A stretch of DNA of 64,000 nucleotides, from NCBI GenBank assembly GCA_021404565.1, contig JAAWWF010000016.1:310001-374000 (forward strand), given 5' to 3'. Shown here piece by piece: positions 35,059 to 42,983 of this stretch. A program made the translations under genes and the position numbers. How positions within the stretch are numbered: the stretch's first letter is position 1; every line of letters begins with the position of its first letter. Origin of the DNA: Roseivirga sp. (GTDB lineage Bacteria; Bacteroidota; Bacteroidia; Cytophagales; Cyclobacteriaceae). Below the pieces are notes generated by a model. That model had not been told where the DNA came from and ran no database searches. It saw only the letters and a list, made by a program, of their open reading frames with translations.

Positions 35059-36257
35059 TGACCTGAGTCAGCCATATGGTTGTTGAACAGGTGTAAAAGA
35101 TCTACTTCTGACCTAACCTTATCGAGCAGGGAATAAAAAGCATCAGCAGTAGCGAGAGCCGCTATGCGAGTCAGGTGCAAAGGGCACTTTGACAGTTGCG
35201 ATAGCACAGGATGCTTCCTCAAATAATTTATCAAAAAAGGCAGAGCCAGGTCAATGTCATGATTATCAAAGTAATGCGATAAAAACCTAAGACACTCTTC
35301 TTTACCAAAGCCCTGCATTTCATAAAGGGAGCGGTTGGGATAGCTAAAATCATGAAAGCCATAGGGCCGGCTTAAAATAAGGTATCTTACATCTTCTGAG
35401 TAGTCATCAATTTCCCTCATCAAAACCTCCTTTTCTTTCACAGACAAGTCATCAAAGCCATCCAGTAGTAAATAATACCCGGCCACTTCTTTTTCAAGAA
35501 ACTCTATGACCATCCAATCCAGGTCCTGCCCAAAATAACGGCTCAGTAGATAATCGAAAACCCCCTGCGTTTTACGATTGTATTCAGGGCTTTTCAGGTT
35601 AACGTAAATAGGTACGGTGCTTTCCAGTTTTTCTATGCTGGACCATTCTCTGCAAAGCTGCCGGGCAAAGGTAGTTTTGCCCATCCCCGCTTCACCTATA
35701 AGCAATGGGCGCGTATGACTAAAGAGCAAAAGTGCATCCAGCGTTAGCTCTTGCCGGTAGTTCCTTCCACTCGCAGGTAGTGAAAAATGTTCTCTATCTC
35801 GCTCAAGTCGCTTCTTGACCACTTTTAAAGGCAGGTAAGTATGTTCCACCCCTCCTTGTTTTTGAAACTCAGCAGTCTGGTAATATGTTGAAAGGACTTT
35901 CCGAAACTCAGGGTTGATGACATGTTCATTAGCCGTGTTTCCAGGGGCCTTACCAGTGGACTGAAGTGACTCCAGAAAGATCAGGTAATAATCCTTTTGA
36001 TTCTCTGAGATTCCATTCAGGTCGTCTTTACGGCCCAAAGCAATAGCCGCCAATAGATTCCGTGTCTGAGGACCGACTCTTATCTTCTCCCTGAAAAATC
36101 TTTTGAGGGTCTTTTTGCTGATACTCGTCAGTTCCTGAAGTCGGTCATAGTGCTCTTTCAGCAAAGCGTGATCCTGATGAGACCCTGTGAGCTCTTTTAA
36201 AATAGCCTCCCTCAAGGCATCCTGTGCTCTCAGGTCAATATGGTCCACGGTTTTCAT
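35055..36257 (-). CDS. Short NACHT-domain NTPase
   Basis: A 400-aa protein. Residues ~1-130 form a helical N-terminal domain with a motif TSISKKTLKRFFREKI that resembles a DNA-binding or adaptor helix pair. The NACHT NTPase follows: Walker A LLIGEAGMGKTTFARQL (~186-202), Walker B YYLLLDGFDDL (~261-271), and sensor-like ILSRPYGFHDF (~294-304), then a short helical C-terminus. NACHT proteins are STAND ATPases; several bacterial ones defend against phage. Here there is no recognisable C-terminal effector or leucine-rich sensor, so it could be a minimal form or truncated. Confidence 0.82.
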   Translation of the reverse strand: MKTVDHIDLRAQDALREAILKELTGSHQDHALLKEHYDRLQELTSISKKTLKRFFREKIRVGPQTRNLLAAIALGRKDDLNGISENQKDYYLIFLESLQSTGKAPGNTANEHVINPEFRKVLSTYYQTAEFQKQGGVEHTYLPLKVVKKRLERDREHFSLPASGRNYRQELTLDALLLFSHTRPLLIGEAGMGKTTFARQLCREWSSIEKLESTVPIYVNLKSPEYNRKTQGVFDYLLSRYFGQDLDWMVIEFLEKEVAGYYLLLDGFDDLSVKEKEVLMREIDDYSEDVRYLILSRPYGFHDFSYPNRSLYEMQGFGKEECLRFLSHYFDNHDIDLALPFLINYLRKHPVLSQLSKCPLHLTRIAALATADAFYSLLDKVRSEVDLLHLFNNHMADSGH

Positions 36258-36502
36258 AAGCCTTGTGAAAACCAGGTTAAATCAAGAAGCTTCGTGGGCT
36301 TAGAATGTATGCGAAATGCTGCTATGTACCTTATGTCAAAATCAATACTTCTGTGGAGGCTTCTTATCTGGTAATTTCGACCAGATAAGCCTTTTCCAGA
36401 GTGTCCCCCAGCCATTTCAAACGGATATAGAATGTATTTTCCGTCAATCAGGTTTCTGAATTTTCTGAACCAAAGCATATTCCTATCCTTCACTTTTGCC
36501 AT
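36254..36502 (-). CDS. Possible small ORF upstream of NACHT gene
   Basis: An 82-aa reading frame (ATG 36502) whose TGA overlaps the NACHT ATG (ATGA). The sequence is basic and contains no recognised domain. The overlap suggests translational coupling, but the amino-acid composition is not strongly protein-like, so it may be chance. Confidence 0.3.
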   Translation of the reverse strand: MAKVKDRNMLWFRKFRNLIDGKYILYPFEMAGGHSGKGLSGRNYQIRSLHRSIDFDIRYIAAFRIHSKPTKLLDLTWFSQGL

Positions 36503-37013
36503 TTACCTTGTTATTCGCTGAGCTCTCTTCTTATTCCTGCGTTTTTCGGCAGCGATTTCTTCAGGTCTGCAAAAAACTCATGAAAAGGCCTGAGCAAATG
36601 GCTTCTGACAATACTCTGAATACCATGGAAGGTATATATTTTAATTTGCATTACAGACGATTATAATCCACTAAAGGCATAAATCCCCAGAAATAGGGAC
36701 TGTCCAAAAACTTTCCAAAAACCTTCCTATTTCTGTCCGCCCTTCCGACAGCAATCACCCCACCTTTATACTGAAGCTAGCAAGAAGTAACCAGCGAATA
36801 CAAATACAATTCTAGACAAGCCCTTCCGCGGGGGTAGCGTATTCCAAAGGTCATTCAGCTGAGAGCGGGCAGTATCTGTGGTGTTTCGGAGTGTGCTGAG
36901 CACATACCTGCAGGTACGTACTGTGAGCCCTGCCAATTAGCAGAATGACATAACCGACCCTCTCCGGGGTCTGCGATCACAGAGCTTTTCTGAGTGCTTA
37001 AACGTACACAAAA
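36503..37013. other. Intergenic region with several small hairpins
   Basis: About 510 bp. It contains short inverted repeats near 36892-36925 (GTG-CTGA-GCAC followed by ACCTGCAGGT) and 36958-36972, and no ORF longer than 30 codons with coding character. It could include the promoter and leader of the small lipoprotein gene. Confidence 0.35.
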
Positions 37014-37190
37014 ATGAAGAAGCTCATGGCACTTATTATAGTGCTTCTGGCCATCGCATTGCCTTCTTGCCAAATGCAGGATGCAGCGGATTTAGAGCCA
37101 ATAGTAGCCGAGACTCCCATCAGTGTGGAGTTAGATGGCGGAGCCACTGAAACCCAAGGTGAAGATGACCCTACAGGTGATGGTGGATGA
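37014..37190 (+). CDS. 58-aa lipoprotein (too short for usual ORF calls)
   Basis: ATG at 37014 to TGA at 37188-37190. The N-terminal 19 residues, MKKLMALIIVLLAIALPSC, form a complete lipoprotein signal with Cys19, followed by a 39-residue acidic, Gly- and Asp-rich tail ending DPTGDGG. It is followed by a U-run terminator at 37218 and then by a TPR histidine kinase. Such an acidic short lipoprotein has no recognised family, but signal, stop and terminator all support it as real. Confidence 0.65.
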   Translation: MKKLMALIIVLLAIALPSCQMQDAADLEPIVAETPISVELDGGATETQGEDDPTGDGG

Positions 37191-37217
37191 ATCATTTCAA
37201 TGATTTGAAAGAAAAAG

Positions 37218-37241
37218 GAGCATAGTATAGTGCTCTTTTTT
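37218..37241 (+). terminator. Rho-independent terminator
   Basis: GAGCA (37218-37222), 8-nt loop, TGCTC (37231-37235) followed directly by TTTTTT (37236-37241). Located 28 nt after the small lipoprotein stop. Confidence 0.65.
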
Positions 37242-37268
37242 CTATTAATTTTGTTTAAAATGATTTCT

Positions 37269-39128
37269 ATGAAATGGTATTTAAAGATTATTTTACCTCT
37301 AGCCTTTACTATTTTATCATGTAATCAAGATGATTTTCAAAAGAATGATCCTGAATCCATACATAAAGGTGATCCTATTCTTGAATCTTTATTAAAGGAA
37401 TCTCTACAGAAAATTCGTCAAGAAGAATATGATACAGCCAGAATCATACTCTCCCATTTGCGGACAAGAGCAGAAGAGGAGGATGACTCGGTGTTACTGT
37501 CAAGCACCTTTAATAATCTGGGACTTCTCAACTATCGACAGGGGAAATTTGACCAGAGCATCCTGGCATATGAAGAAGCACTCCTGCTGGACAAAGCTCT
37601 TAAAGATTCCATTCGCATAGGCATCCGACTTAAGAATATTGGGATTAGCTACAAGCAAATGAGTAATTACCAGCAAGCAGTAAACTATTATCGTCAGGCG
37701 TTAAACCTAGCTGAACATTCAAAAAACCTCAAGGAAAAAGCATCAATAAATAACAGTATTGGAAATGTTTACAACTCCCTAAAAGATTTTGAAGCTGCCA
37801 AGCCATATTTCTTAACAGCACGTTCGCTTTGGCATCAAATGGAAGATTCATTAAGGATATCCATTGCGATAAACAATCTTGGAAATACTTATCTGGGTTT
37901 AAACGATTTTCAGAGTGCCATAGAGTCATACAAAGATGCTCTTGACATTAAAATGAAGCTAGGCAACAACTCTTCCATTTCTATAACACTGAACAACCTC
38001 GGAGAGGCTTTTCTCAAAAAAGGAGATTTGACCAATTCAAGGGCGGTCCTCCTAAAGTCTTTGAGGTTGAAAGAAGAAGTGAATGAGTTTTCGGGAATAG
38101 GAATAGTCTCAAACAACCTTGCAAAGGTAGATATTCAAGAAGGCAAGTTGGCAGATGCTCAAAAGTGGTTGATAAAATCTTTAGAAACAGCAGAAAACAT
38201 AGGTGCCACGAATGTTAAAGTAGAGAACCTAAAACTTCAGAGGGAATTATATCTGAAAAGTGGAGATTTTAAAAGGGCAATGGAAGTAGACTCCGAATAC
38301 GATGAAATACGTCAATCGACATTTGACACCCAAGTAATTCAGGTGCAAGAATTACAATTTCAATTTGATTTAGATAGAGAGGAAAAAGAGAAGTCCGTTA
38401 TTCAAAGTAATTTATTAGAATCACGTACAAGGGAAGAAAATCAGAGAATCAAAGGACAAATTCAGACATTTGTCATTATTACCACCCTGATCATTATCAT
38501 TGTAATAAGCTACCTAGCCCTCAAGCTCCGCAAGAAAAACAACCATATCGAAAACCTGATGCGGGAGCTGCATCACCGGGTAAAAAACCACCTGGGTATG
38601 ATCTCAGGAATGTTTGGGGCACAAACAGAGCAGGGAACTTTGAGCAGCGCAGACCTGCTGGAAGAAGCCAAAACCCGGGTAGAAGCAGTAAACGGTATAC
38701 ACCGAAGACTGTATCGGCAAGATGAATACGAGTTCGTCAACATGCAGGAGTACCTAACCGAACTAGTAGACAACAGCGCCCTGGTATTTGGCCTGTATCA
38801 GAGTATTCAAAAGGAGCTTAATATTGACAGTGAGCCTCTGGAAATTGACAAAGCTATTTCGGTAGGTCTTATCGCCAACGAGGTGCTCACGAATTCCTTT
38901 AAATATGGTTTGCAGAATACCGAAAAACCTCTCTTGAAAATTGTGCTGGAGAAAGCCGTGAAAGGTTACCGCATGGTGATTTTTAACAATGCTGCTCCGG
39001 GCCAGAAACCAATCACAGAAAGTACGGGTTTCGGAAAAGAGTTAATCAAACGTTTGACAGCCAACCTTAAAGGCGAAAGCAAAACCACTCAACAAAACGG
39101 GTTTCAATTTGAGCTTACCTTTCCCTAG
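37269..39128 (+). CDS. TPR-containing sensor histidine kinase (HisKA_2)
   Basis: About 619 aa from ATG 37269, giving a lipoprotein-like signal MKWYLKIILPLAFTILSC (an ATG at 37260 is also in frame). Residues ~45-345 are TPR repeats with clear NNLG/NNIG motifs (FNNLGLLNYRQGKF, NNSIGNVYNSLKDF, NNLGNTYLGLNDF, NNLGEAFLKKGD, NNLAKVDIQEGK). A membrane segment at ~400-420 leads to HisKA_2 with the phosphoacceptor in LMRELHHRVKNHLGMI, then HATPase with VGLIANEVLTNSFKYG and GFGKELIKRL. The DNA composition shifts abruptly from about 35% to 45% GC near the membrane segment (hand count of sample lines). Confidence 0.9.
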   Translation: MKWYLKIILPLAFTILSCNQDDFQKNDPESIHKGDPILESLLKESLQKIRQEEYDTARIILSHLRTRAEEEDDSVLLSSTFNNLGLLNYRQGKFDQSILAYEEALLLDKALKDSIRIGIRLKNIGISYKQMSNYQQAVNYYRQALNLAEHSKNLKEKASINNSIGNVYNSLKDFEAAKPYFLTARSLWHQMEDSLRISIAINNLGNTYLGLNDFQSAIESYKDALDIKMKLGNNSSISITLNNLGEAFLKKGDLTNSRAVLLKSLRLKEEVNEFSGIGIVSNNLAKVDIQEGKLADAQKWLIKSLETAENIGATNVKVENLKLQRELYLKSGDFKRAMEVDSEYDEIRQSTFDTQVIQVQELQFQFDLDREEKEKSVIQSNLLESRTREENQRIKGQIQTFVIITTLIIIIVISYLALKLRKKNNHIENLMRELHHRVKNHLGMISGMFGAQTEQGTLSSADLLEEAKTRVEAVNGIHRRLYRQDEYEFVNMQEYLTELVDNSALVFGLYQSIQKELNIDSEPLEIDKAISVGLIANEVLTNSFKYGLQNTEKPLLKIVLEKAVKGYRMVIFNNAAPGQKPITESTGFGKELIKRLTANLKGESKTTQQNGFQFELTFP

Positions 39129-39137
39129 ATTAGGTAC

Positions 39138-39902
39138 ATGCAGCACATATCCGTTCTGATCGTGGAAAATGATCACCTGCAGTCTGCCAATCTGAAACAG
39201 CAGTTGGAGCAACTGGATTACCGTGTATCTGACAGTGTAACTACCGGAGAGGACGCACTCCTATCGGTTCAGGATGAGAAACCCGATATTGTTTTCATGG
39301 ACATTGACCTCGATGGACAGATGGATGGCATTGAAACCGCCAACCGCATTCAGGAGTTGTACGAAATCCCCATTGTCTACCTAAGCCAGTTTGATGATGT
39401 TCGTACTTATCGCAATGCCACCCGCAAAATTCGAGCGCAATATGTTCCTAAACCTGCCTCCCCTATTGGTATTCTCAATGCGCTGGACACCCTGCTCACT
39501 GAGGAAATGGAAAAGCCACAGCCTGAGCCATCAAAAATCAATGATCGCATTTTCGTGAAGAATGGCAATGGCCATTATGCAGTTTATATCAAGGACATTA
39601 TCTACATAGAGGCGAACCGAGAGGTATCGGTTATCTATCATACAGAATCCGACAAACCTTCTACAGTAGGCCTCAACCTGGGCAACCTGGAGCTCAAACT
39701 CAAGCCTTTTGACTTTCTGGCTCGCTGTTCCCGATACCATATTGTTAACCTGACCAGGGTTAAGAGGATTAAAGATAAAATGGTCGCTAACCCGGCCACC
39801 GGCAAGGAAACCATGAAAAAAGTAGTGGAGGTAGATGACCATACCATCGTGATCAGCGATAAATACAAGTCACAAATCACCGGCAGGTTTTATATGCACT
39901 GA
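39138..39902 (+). CDS. LytTR-type response regulator
   Basis: A 254-aa protein. Receiver domain residues ~5-120 with acidic pocket VLIVENDH (Glu/Asp), phosphoacceptor Asp in IVFMDIDLDGQMDGI (~56) and Lys in YVPKPASP (~104). Residues ~145-250 form a LytTR DNA-binding domain (IIYIEANREVSVIYHT, FLARCSRYHIVNLTRVKRI). It begins 9 nt after the TPR histidine kinase stop, forming an obvious two-component pair. Confidence 0.92.
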   Translation: MQHISVLIVENDHLQSANLKQQLEQLDYRVSDSVTTGEDALLSVQDEKPDIVFMDIDLDGQMDGIETANRIQELYEIPIVYLSQFDDVRTYRNATRKIRAQYVPKPASPIGILNALDTLLTEEMEKPQPEPSKINDRIFVKNGNGHYAVYIKDIIYIEANREVSVIYHTESDKPSTVGLNLGNLELKLKPFDFLARCSRYHIVNLTRVKRIKDKMVANPATGKETMKKVVEVDDHTIVISDKYKSQITGRFYMH

Positions 39903-40288
39903 TGCTAAACAGAAAATGGGCAGCCACTTCTTTCAAAGTAGATACCCATTTCATTTCACAAGTTCCGTAGAATTCATCAAATGCCAGGCTACAGTTATTA
40001 TGGCTTCATCCTACTCTCTCAATCTTTTGCAAGAATGGTTTTCAAAATCTAAGCTGGTCAACACTTGGCTCTTTCCATTCAATCACATTAGCAACCGAAA
40101 TTTCCAAGCTTCATGATCATCAGTTCTGGTGTTTTAACACCTGCCTTTTATCTCTTACCTGATGATATAAAGGTACACTACCACACCAACTCGTCTGATG
40201 ACACAGGTCAGCCGCGGAGATGATCTGCGTCAATGGAGAACCTATCGGTTAAGGACTGATAGTTTAACCTCCTATTCATACCATTTGA
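39903..40288. other. Intergenic region between convergent genes
   Basis: 386 bp; no coding frame, tRNA or strong terminator found. The region is likely the downstream end of both adjacent units. Confidence 0.4.
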
Positions 40289-41224
40289 TTATGGATTGAT
40301 GATCTTATAGAAATAGAATAAGACAAACAGGACAATGAGTCCGGTAGCTTCTTTCTTTTGAAGGCCCTTCTTTTTCCAGAAAAATACGAGCACCAGGGTT
40401 GTTGCCACCAGGAGAAAGGGGACATCTACCTGTATGATCTTTTTCTCAAAAGAGAGCGGTGAAATGACAGCGCTCAGACCAACCGGCATGAGTATATCGT
40501 AAATATTACTGCCGATGATATTACCCACGGACAAACCGGGAGCCTTTTTTAATGCCGAAGAGATGGAAACAGCCAGCTCCGGAAGGCTGGTGCTAAGACC
40601 AATAATGATGATACCCACAAAGGATTGAGATACATGCCAGCGATCGGCCAGCACCAGGGCATTTCTGACAGCCAATTCAGAGCCTGTGATCAGGATCAGC
40701 GTGCCTGCCACTATGTATAGAATAACCTGATAAAGCTTTTTGATACGTTTCCTCTTAAGTTTAAGAGCCACCTTCTCCCTTCTGAGCATCAGCCAGTAAT
40801 ACAGCATATATATTAACAACATAGCTGCTCCTTCGGCCATGGTAATGTTCCCATCCAGTCCGAGGAAGAACAACAGGGCTACCGAACCCAAAAGGAAGGC
40901 ACCATCCTCAAACATCTGCTCTTTGGTAAGGGTGAAGTAACCATACAGTCCACTGATGCCCAGAACTGCCGTAATCTGGGAGATACTGCTGCCAATAGAG
41001 TTACCAATAATAATACCCGAGGCCTCTATGCCTTTTAATTGTTTGATGGAGCTGGCTATAGCTATAGCTGTTTCAGGAAGGTCGGTAATGATGGATAAGA
41101 TGACCAGCCCGGTAAATACATGAGACAAACCATAATGATCGGCCAGGCGCATTACTCCTTTGAGCAGTATCTCTGTACCAGCCCAAAGGGCAAGCAGACC
41201 AAGTAGCAGAAAGGGAAGTGCCAT
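40289..41224 (-). CDS. Calcium/sodium antiporter (CaCA, YrbG type)
   Basis: A 311-aa protein with two five-helix halves. The alpha repeats are visible: TDLPETAIAIAS with GNSIGSSI (~46-80) and STSLPELAVSISS with GNIIGSNIYD (~208-245); each contains the acidic/amide residues that bind the ions. Members exchange Na+ for Ca2+ at the inner membrane. It follows on the same strand a Crp/Fnr regulator gene, with 261 bp between. Confidence 0.93.
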   Translation of the reverse strand: MALPFLLLGLLALWAGTEILLKGVMRLADHYGLSHVFTGLVILSIITDLPETAIAIASSIKQLKGIEASGIIIGNSIGSSISQITAVLGISGLYGYFTLTKEQMFEDGAFLLGSVALLFFLGLDGNITMAEGAAMLLIYMLYYWLMLRREKVALKLKRKRIKKLYQVILYIVAGTLILITGSELAVRNALVLADRWHVSQSFVGIIIIGLSTSLPELAVSISSALKKAPGLSVGNIIGSNIYDILMPVGLSAVISPLSFEKKIIQVDVPFLLVATTLVLVFFWKKKGLQKKEATGLIVLFVLFYFYKIINP

Positions 41225-41485
41225 AGGTTAGTTTTGATTCAGCCTTTCTTGAACGGTCCCAATCTCTGCCTGATGCTCATACCATAAGTGGTCATAGGAA
41301 CCAGCGCTTTTAGCCGGCTGTGTAGTTTTTGCATACTAAACTCAGGGAAGCTACTCTCAGTATCGCTGACACAGATCACAGGCACTATAAAAGTCATACC
41401 ATGTCCATGGCGCCTCGGTCGTCCCACCAGCTGAGATCCAAGCAGTGGAACGATTTGTACATTGTTCAGGACTTCCGGCATATGC
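41225..41485. other. Region between antiporter and Crp/Fnr gene, doubtful ORF
   Basis: A minus-strand frame (ATG at 41481, stop at 41239-41241, about 80 aa) is open but its composition is not convincing and no family is recognised; I treat it as uncertain. No other feature seen. Confidence 0.3.
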
Positions 41486-42172
41486 CTATCTGTATAGCCC
41501 AAGAATTCGCTGTAGACCTGATTCACTCAAAATTTCGATGCTTCTTCCATCAATTTTGATCAACTTCTCAGTCTTAAACTCCGATAGTAGTCTGATCACA
41601 GTCTCTTTGGCCGTTCCCACAAAATTCGCCAGATCTTCACGTGTAAGCTCTATGCCGTGTACGTGATTCTTATAAGTACTACTTAATTTCAGCAAGCTCT
41701 CAGCCAATCTGCCCCGTACCGGTTTGTAGGCCATAGAAACCATTCTCTCCTCAGCCTCTATCAAATCCCTGCACAACAAATTGGTGAAGTAGTCAGAGGC
41801 ATCGTCAGATCTGAAAATCTGCTTAAAATCTGCCTTAGGTATAAACACCAGTCTGGCATCTTCGACTACCGTTGCCCCAGATGTATACCTGCGCTCGGCC
41901 AGCAAATCTTTATAGCCTAAAAACCGACCTTCACCCGCAATTGTCAGGATTTGCTCCTTACCATCGCTACCATATTTAAACACCTTTACCTTTCCTGATT
42001 TAACATAATAGAGACCATATGGCATGCTATTGATTCTGAAGACAACCTGACCGGTAGTATAGACTTCTTCTTCGAAATCTCCGGTAGATAAGCCATCTGA
42101 TGAAAGCTTAAAAAATGAAGGAAGCTCAGCGGTTCCATTTCTATCGAGTACATTTTCTTGTTCTATGTGCAT
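41486..42172 (-). CDS. Crp/Fnr family transcriptional regulator
   Basis: A 228-aa protein. The cyclic-nucleotide-binding-like barrel is residues ~25-145 (FFKLSSDGLSTGDFEEEVYTTGQVVF, YYVKSGKVKVFKYGSDGKEQILTI), followed by a winged helix with recognition helix LTREDLANFVGTAKETVIRLLSEFK (~170-200). The N-terminal Cys cluster of Fnr is absent, so it is not an oxygen-sensing Fe-S type. A 21-bp phased direct repeat lies about 80-115 nt upstream. It sits in a cluster with a PAS-kinase/response-regulator pair and stress genes. Confidence 0.9.
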   Translation of the reverse strand: MHIEQENVLDRNGTAELPSFFKLSSDGLSTGDFEEEVYTTGQVVFRINSMPYGLYYVKSGKVKVFKYGSDGKEQILTIAGEGRFLGYKDLLAERRYTSGATVVEDARLVFIPKADFKQIFRSDDASDYFTNLLCRDLIEAEERMVSMAYKPVRGRLAESLLKLSSTYKNHVHGIELTREDLANFVGTAKETVIRLLSEFKTEKLIKIDGRSIEILSESGLQRILGLYR

Positions 42173-42241
42173 GGCCTTTTCCTTTAGTGATTGATACCCT
42201 GAATATCACCCTCACCAATGGGATCCGGTAGACGTAAAAGG

Positions 42242-42285
42242 CGTATTTTTCAGCTAAGAAAAATGCGTAGTCAGCTAAGAAAAAT
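42242..42285. promoter_or_regulatory. Tandem 15-bp direct repeat with palindrome, upstream of Crp/Fnr gene
   Basis: TCAGCTAAGAAAAAT occurs at 42250-42264 and 42271-42285, exactly 21 bp apart (two helical turns). The left copy also forms an inverted repeat CGTATTTTTC (42242-42251) with GAAAAATGCG (42258-42267), one mismatch. This phasing suggests a regulator-binding site for the Crp/Fnr gene. Confidence 0.5.
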
Positions 42286-42332
42286 TGTGAAATCAGGCAG
42301 TCAACATCTGCAGCAGGTAACAGGATTTTGTG

Positions 42333-42983
42333 CTATACCTCTGCGATCTTGTGGCGGATAGCATAGCGCACTAAACCAGCCGTATTTTTGGCATGTAATT
42401 TCTGAATCAGATTCCTTCTATGAGTATCCACGGTTCGGGGGCTGATGAACAGCTTGGTGGCTATCTCCTGATTGGTAAATTCTTCGGAGATCAGTTTCAG
42501 TATTTCCATTTCACGGTTAGTAAGCCTGCTCGTGGTATTAGCATGTTCATTTTCTTTACCTCTCACCAATTGGTTCATAATTTTAGCCGACACCTCCCTG
42601 GTGAAGTATGGTTCACCCTTTGATACCGTTTCTACGGCTTCCAAAAGCTCCGCCATAGAGGTACTCTTCAGAATGTACCCCATGGCCCCGGCCTTGAGTG
42701 CTTCCCTGATTCTGGCCTCTTCATTGTGCATACTCAAGATAAGCACATTTACATCCGGGTACTTCTCTGTAATCAGTCTCGTGGCCTCAGTTCCATTCAT
42801 CTCGGGCATGCTCAGGTCCATAATTACTAAATCAAAATCTGTTTTAGTGAGCTGACTAAGTGCTTCAGCACCATTCATCGCTTCTGCCAGGACTTCAATA
42901 TGCTCCTGATTGATCAGCGAGTTTCTAATGCCTGCACGAATCAACGCATGATCATCGACCAACAAGATTTTGATTTTTTTCAT
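42333..42983 (-). CDS. NarL/FixJ-type response regulator (LuxR HTH)
   Basis: A 216-aa protein. Receiver domain residues 1-120 with VDDHALIRAGIRN, phosphoacceptor Asp in LVIMDLSMPEMNG (~56) and Lys in YILKSTS (~105); LuxR-type HTH in 150-210 (LTNREMEILKLISEEFTNQEIATKLFIS, FISPRTVDTHRRNL). Overlaps the PAS-kinase gene by 4 nt (ATGA), forming a two-component pair. It lies between the kinase and the Crp/Fnr gene. Confidence 0.94.
   Translation of the reverse strand: MKKIKILLVDDHALIRAGIRNSLINQEHIEVLAEAMNGAEALSQLTKTDFDLVIMDLSMPEMNGTEATRLITEKYPDVNVLILSMHNEEARIREALKAGAMGYILKSTSMAELLEAVETVSKGEPYFTREVSAKIMNQLVRGKENEHANTTSRLTNREMEILKLISEEFTNQEIATKLFISPRTVDTHRRNLIQKLHAKNTAGLVRYAIRHKIAEV

Noticed and set aside
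41239-41481. An 80-codon minus-strand frame between Crp/Fnr and antiporter genes
   Set aside because: No family signal and no sign of coding bias; kept only as a doubtful region.
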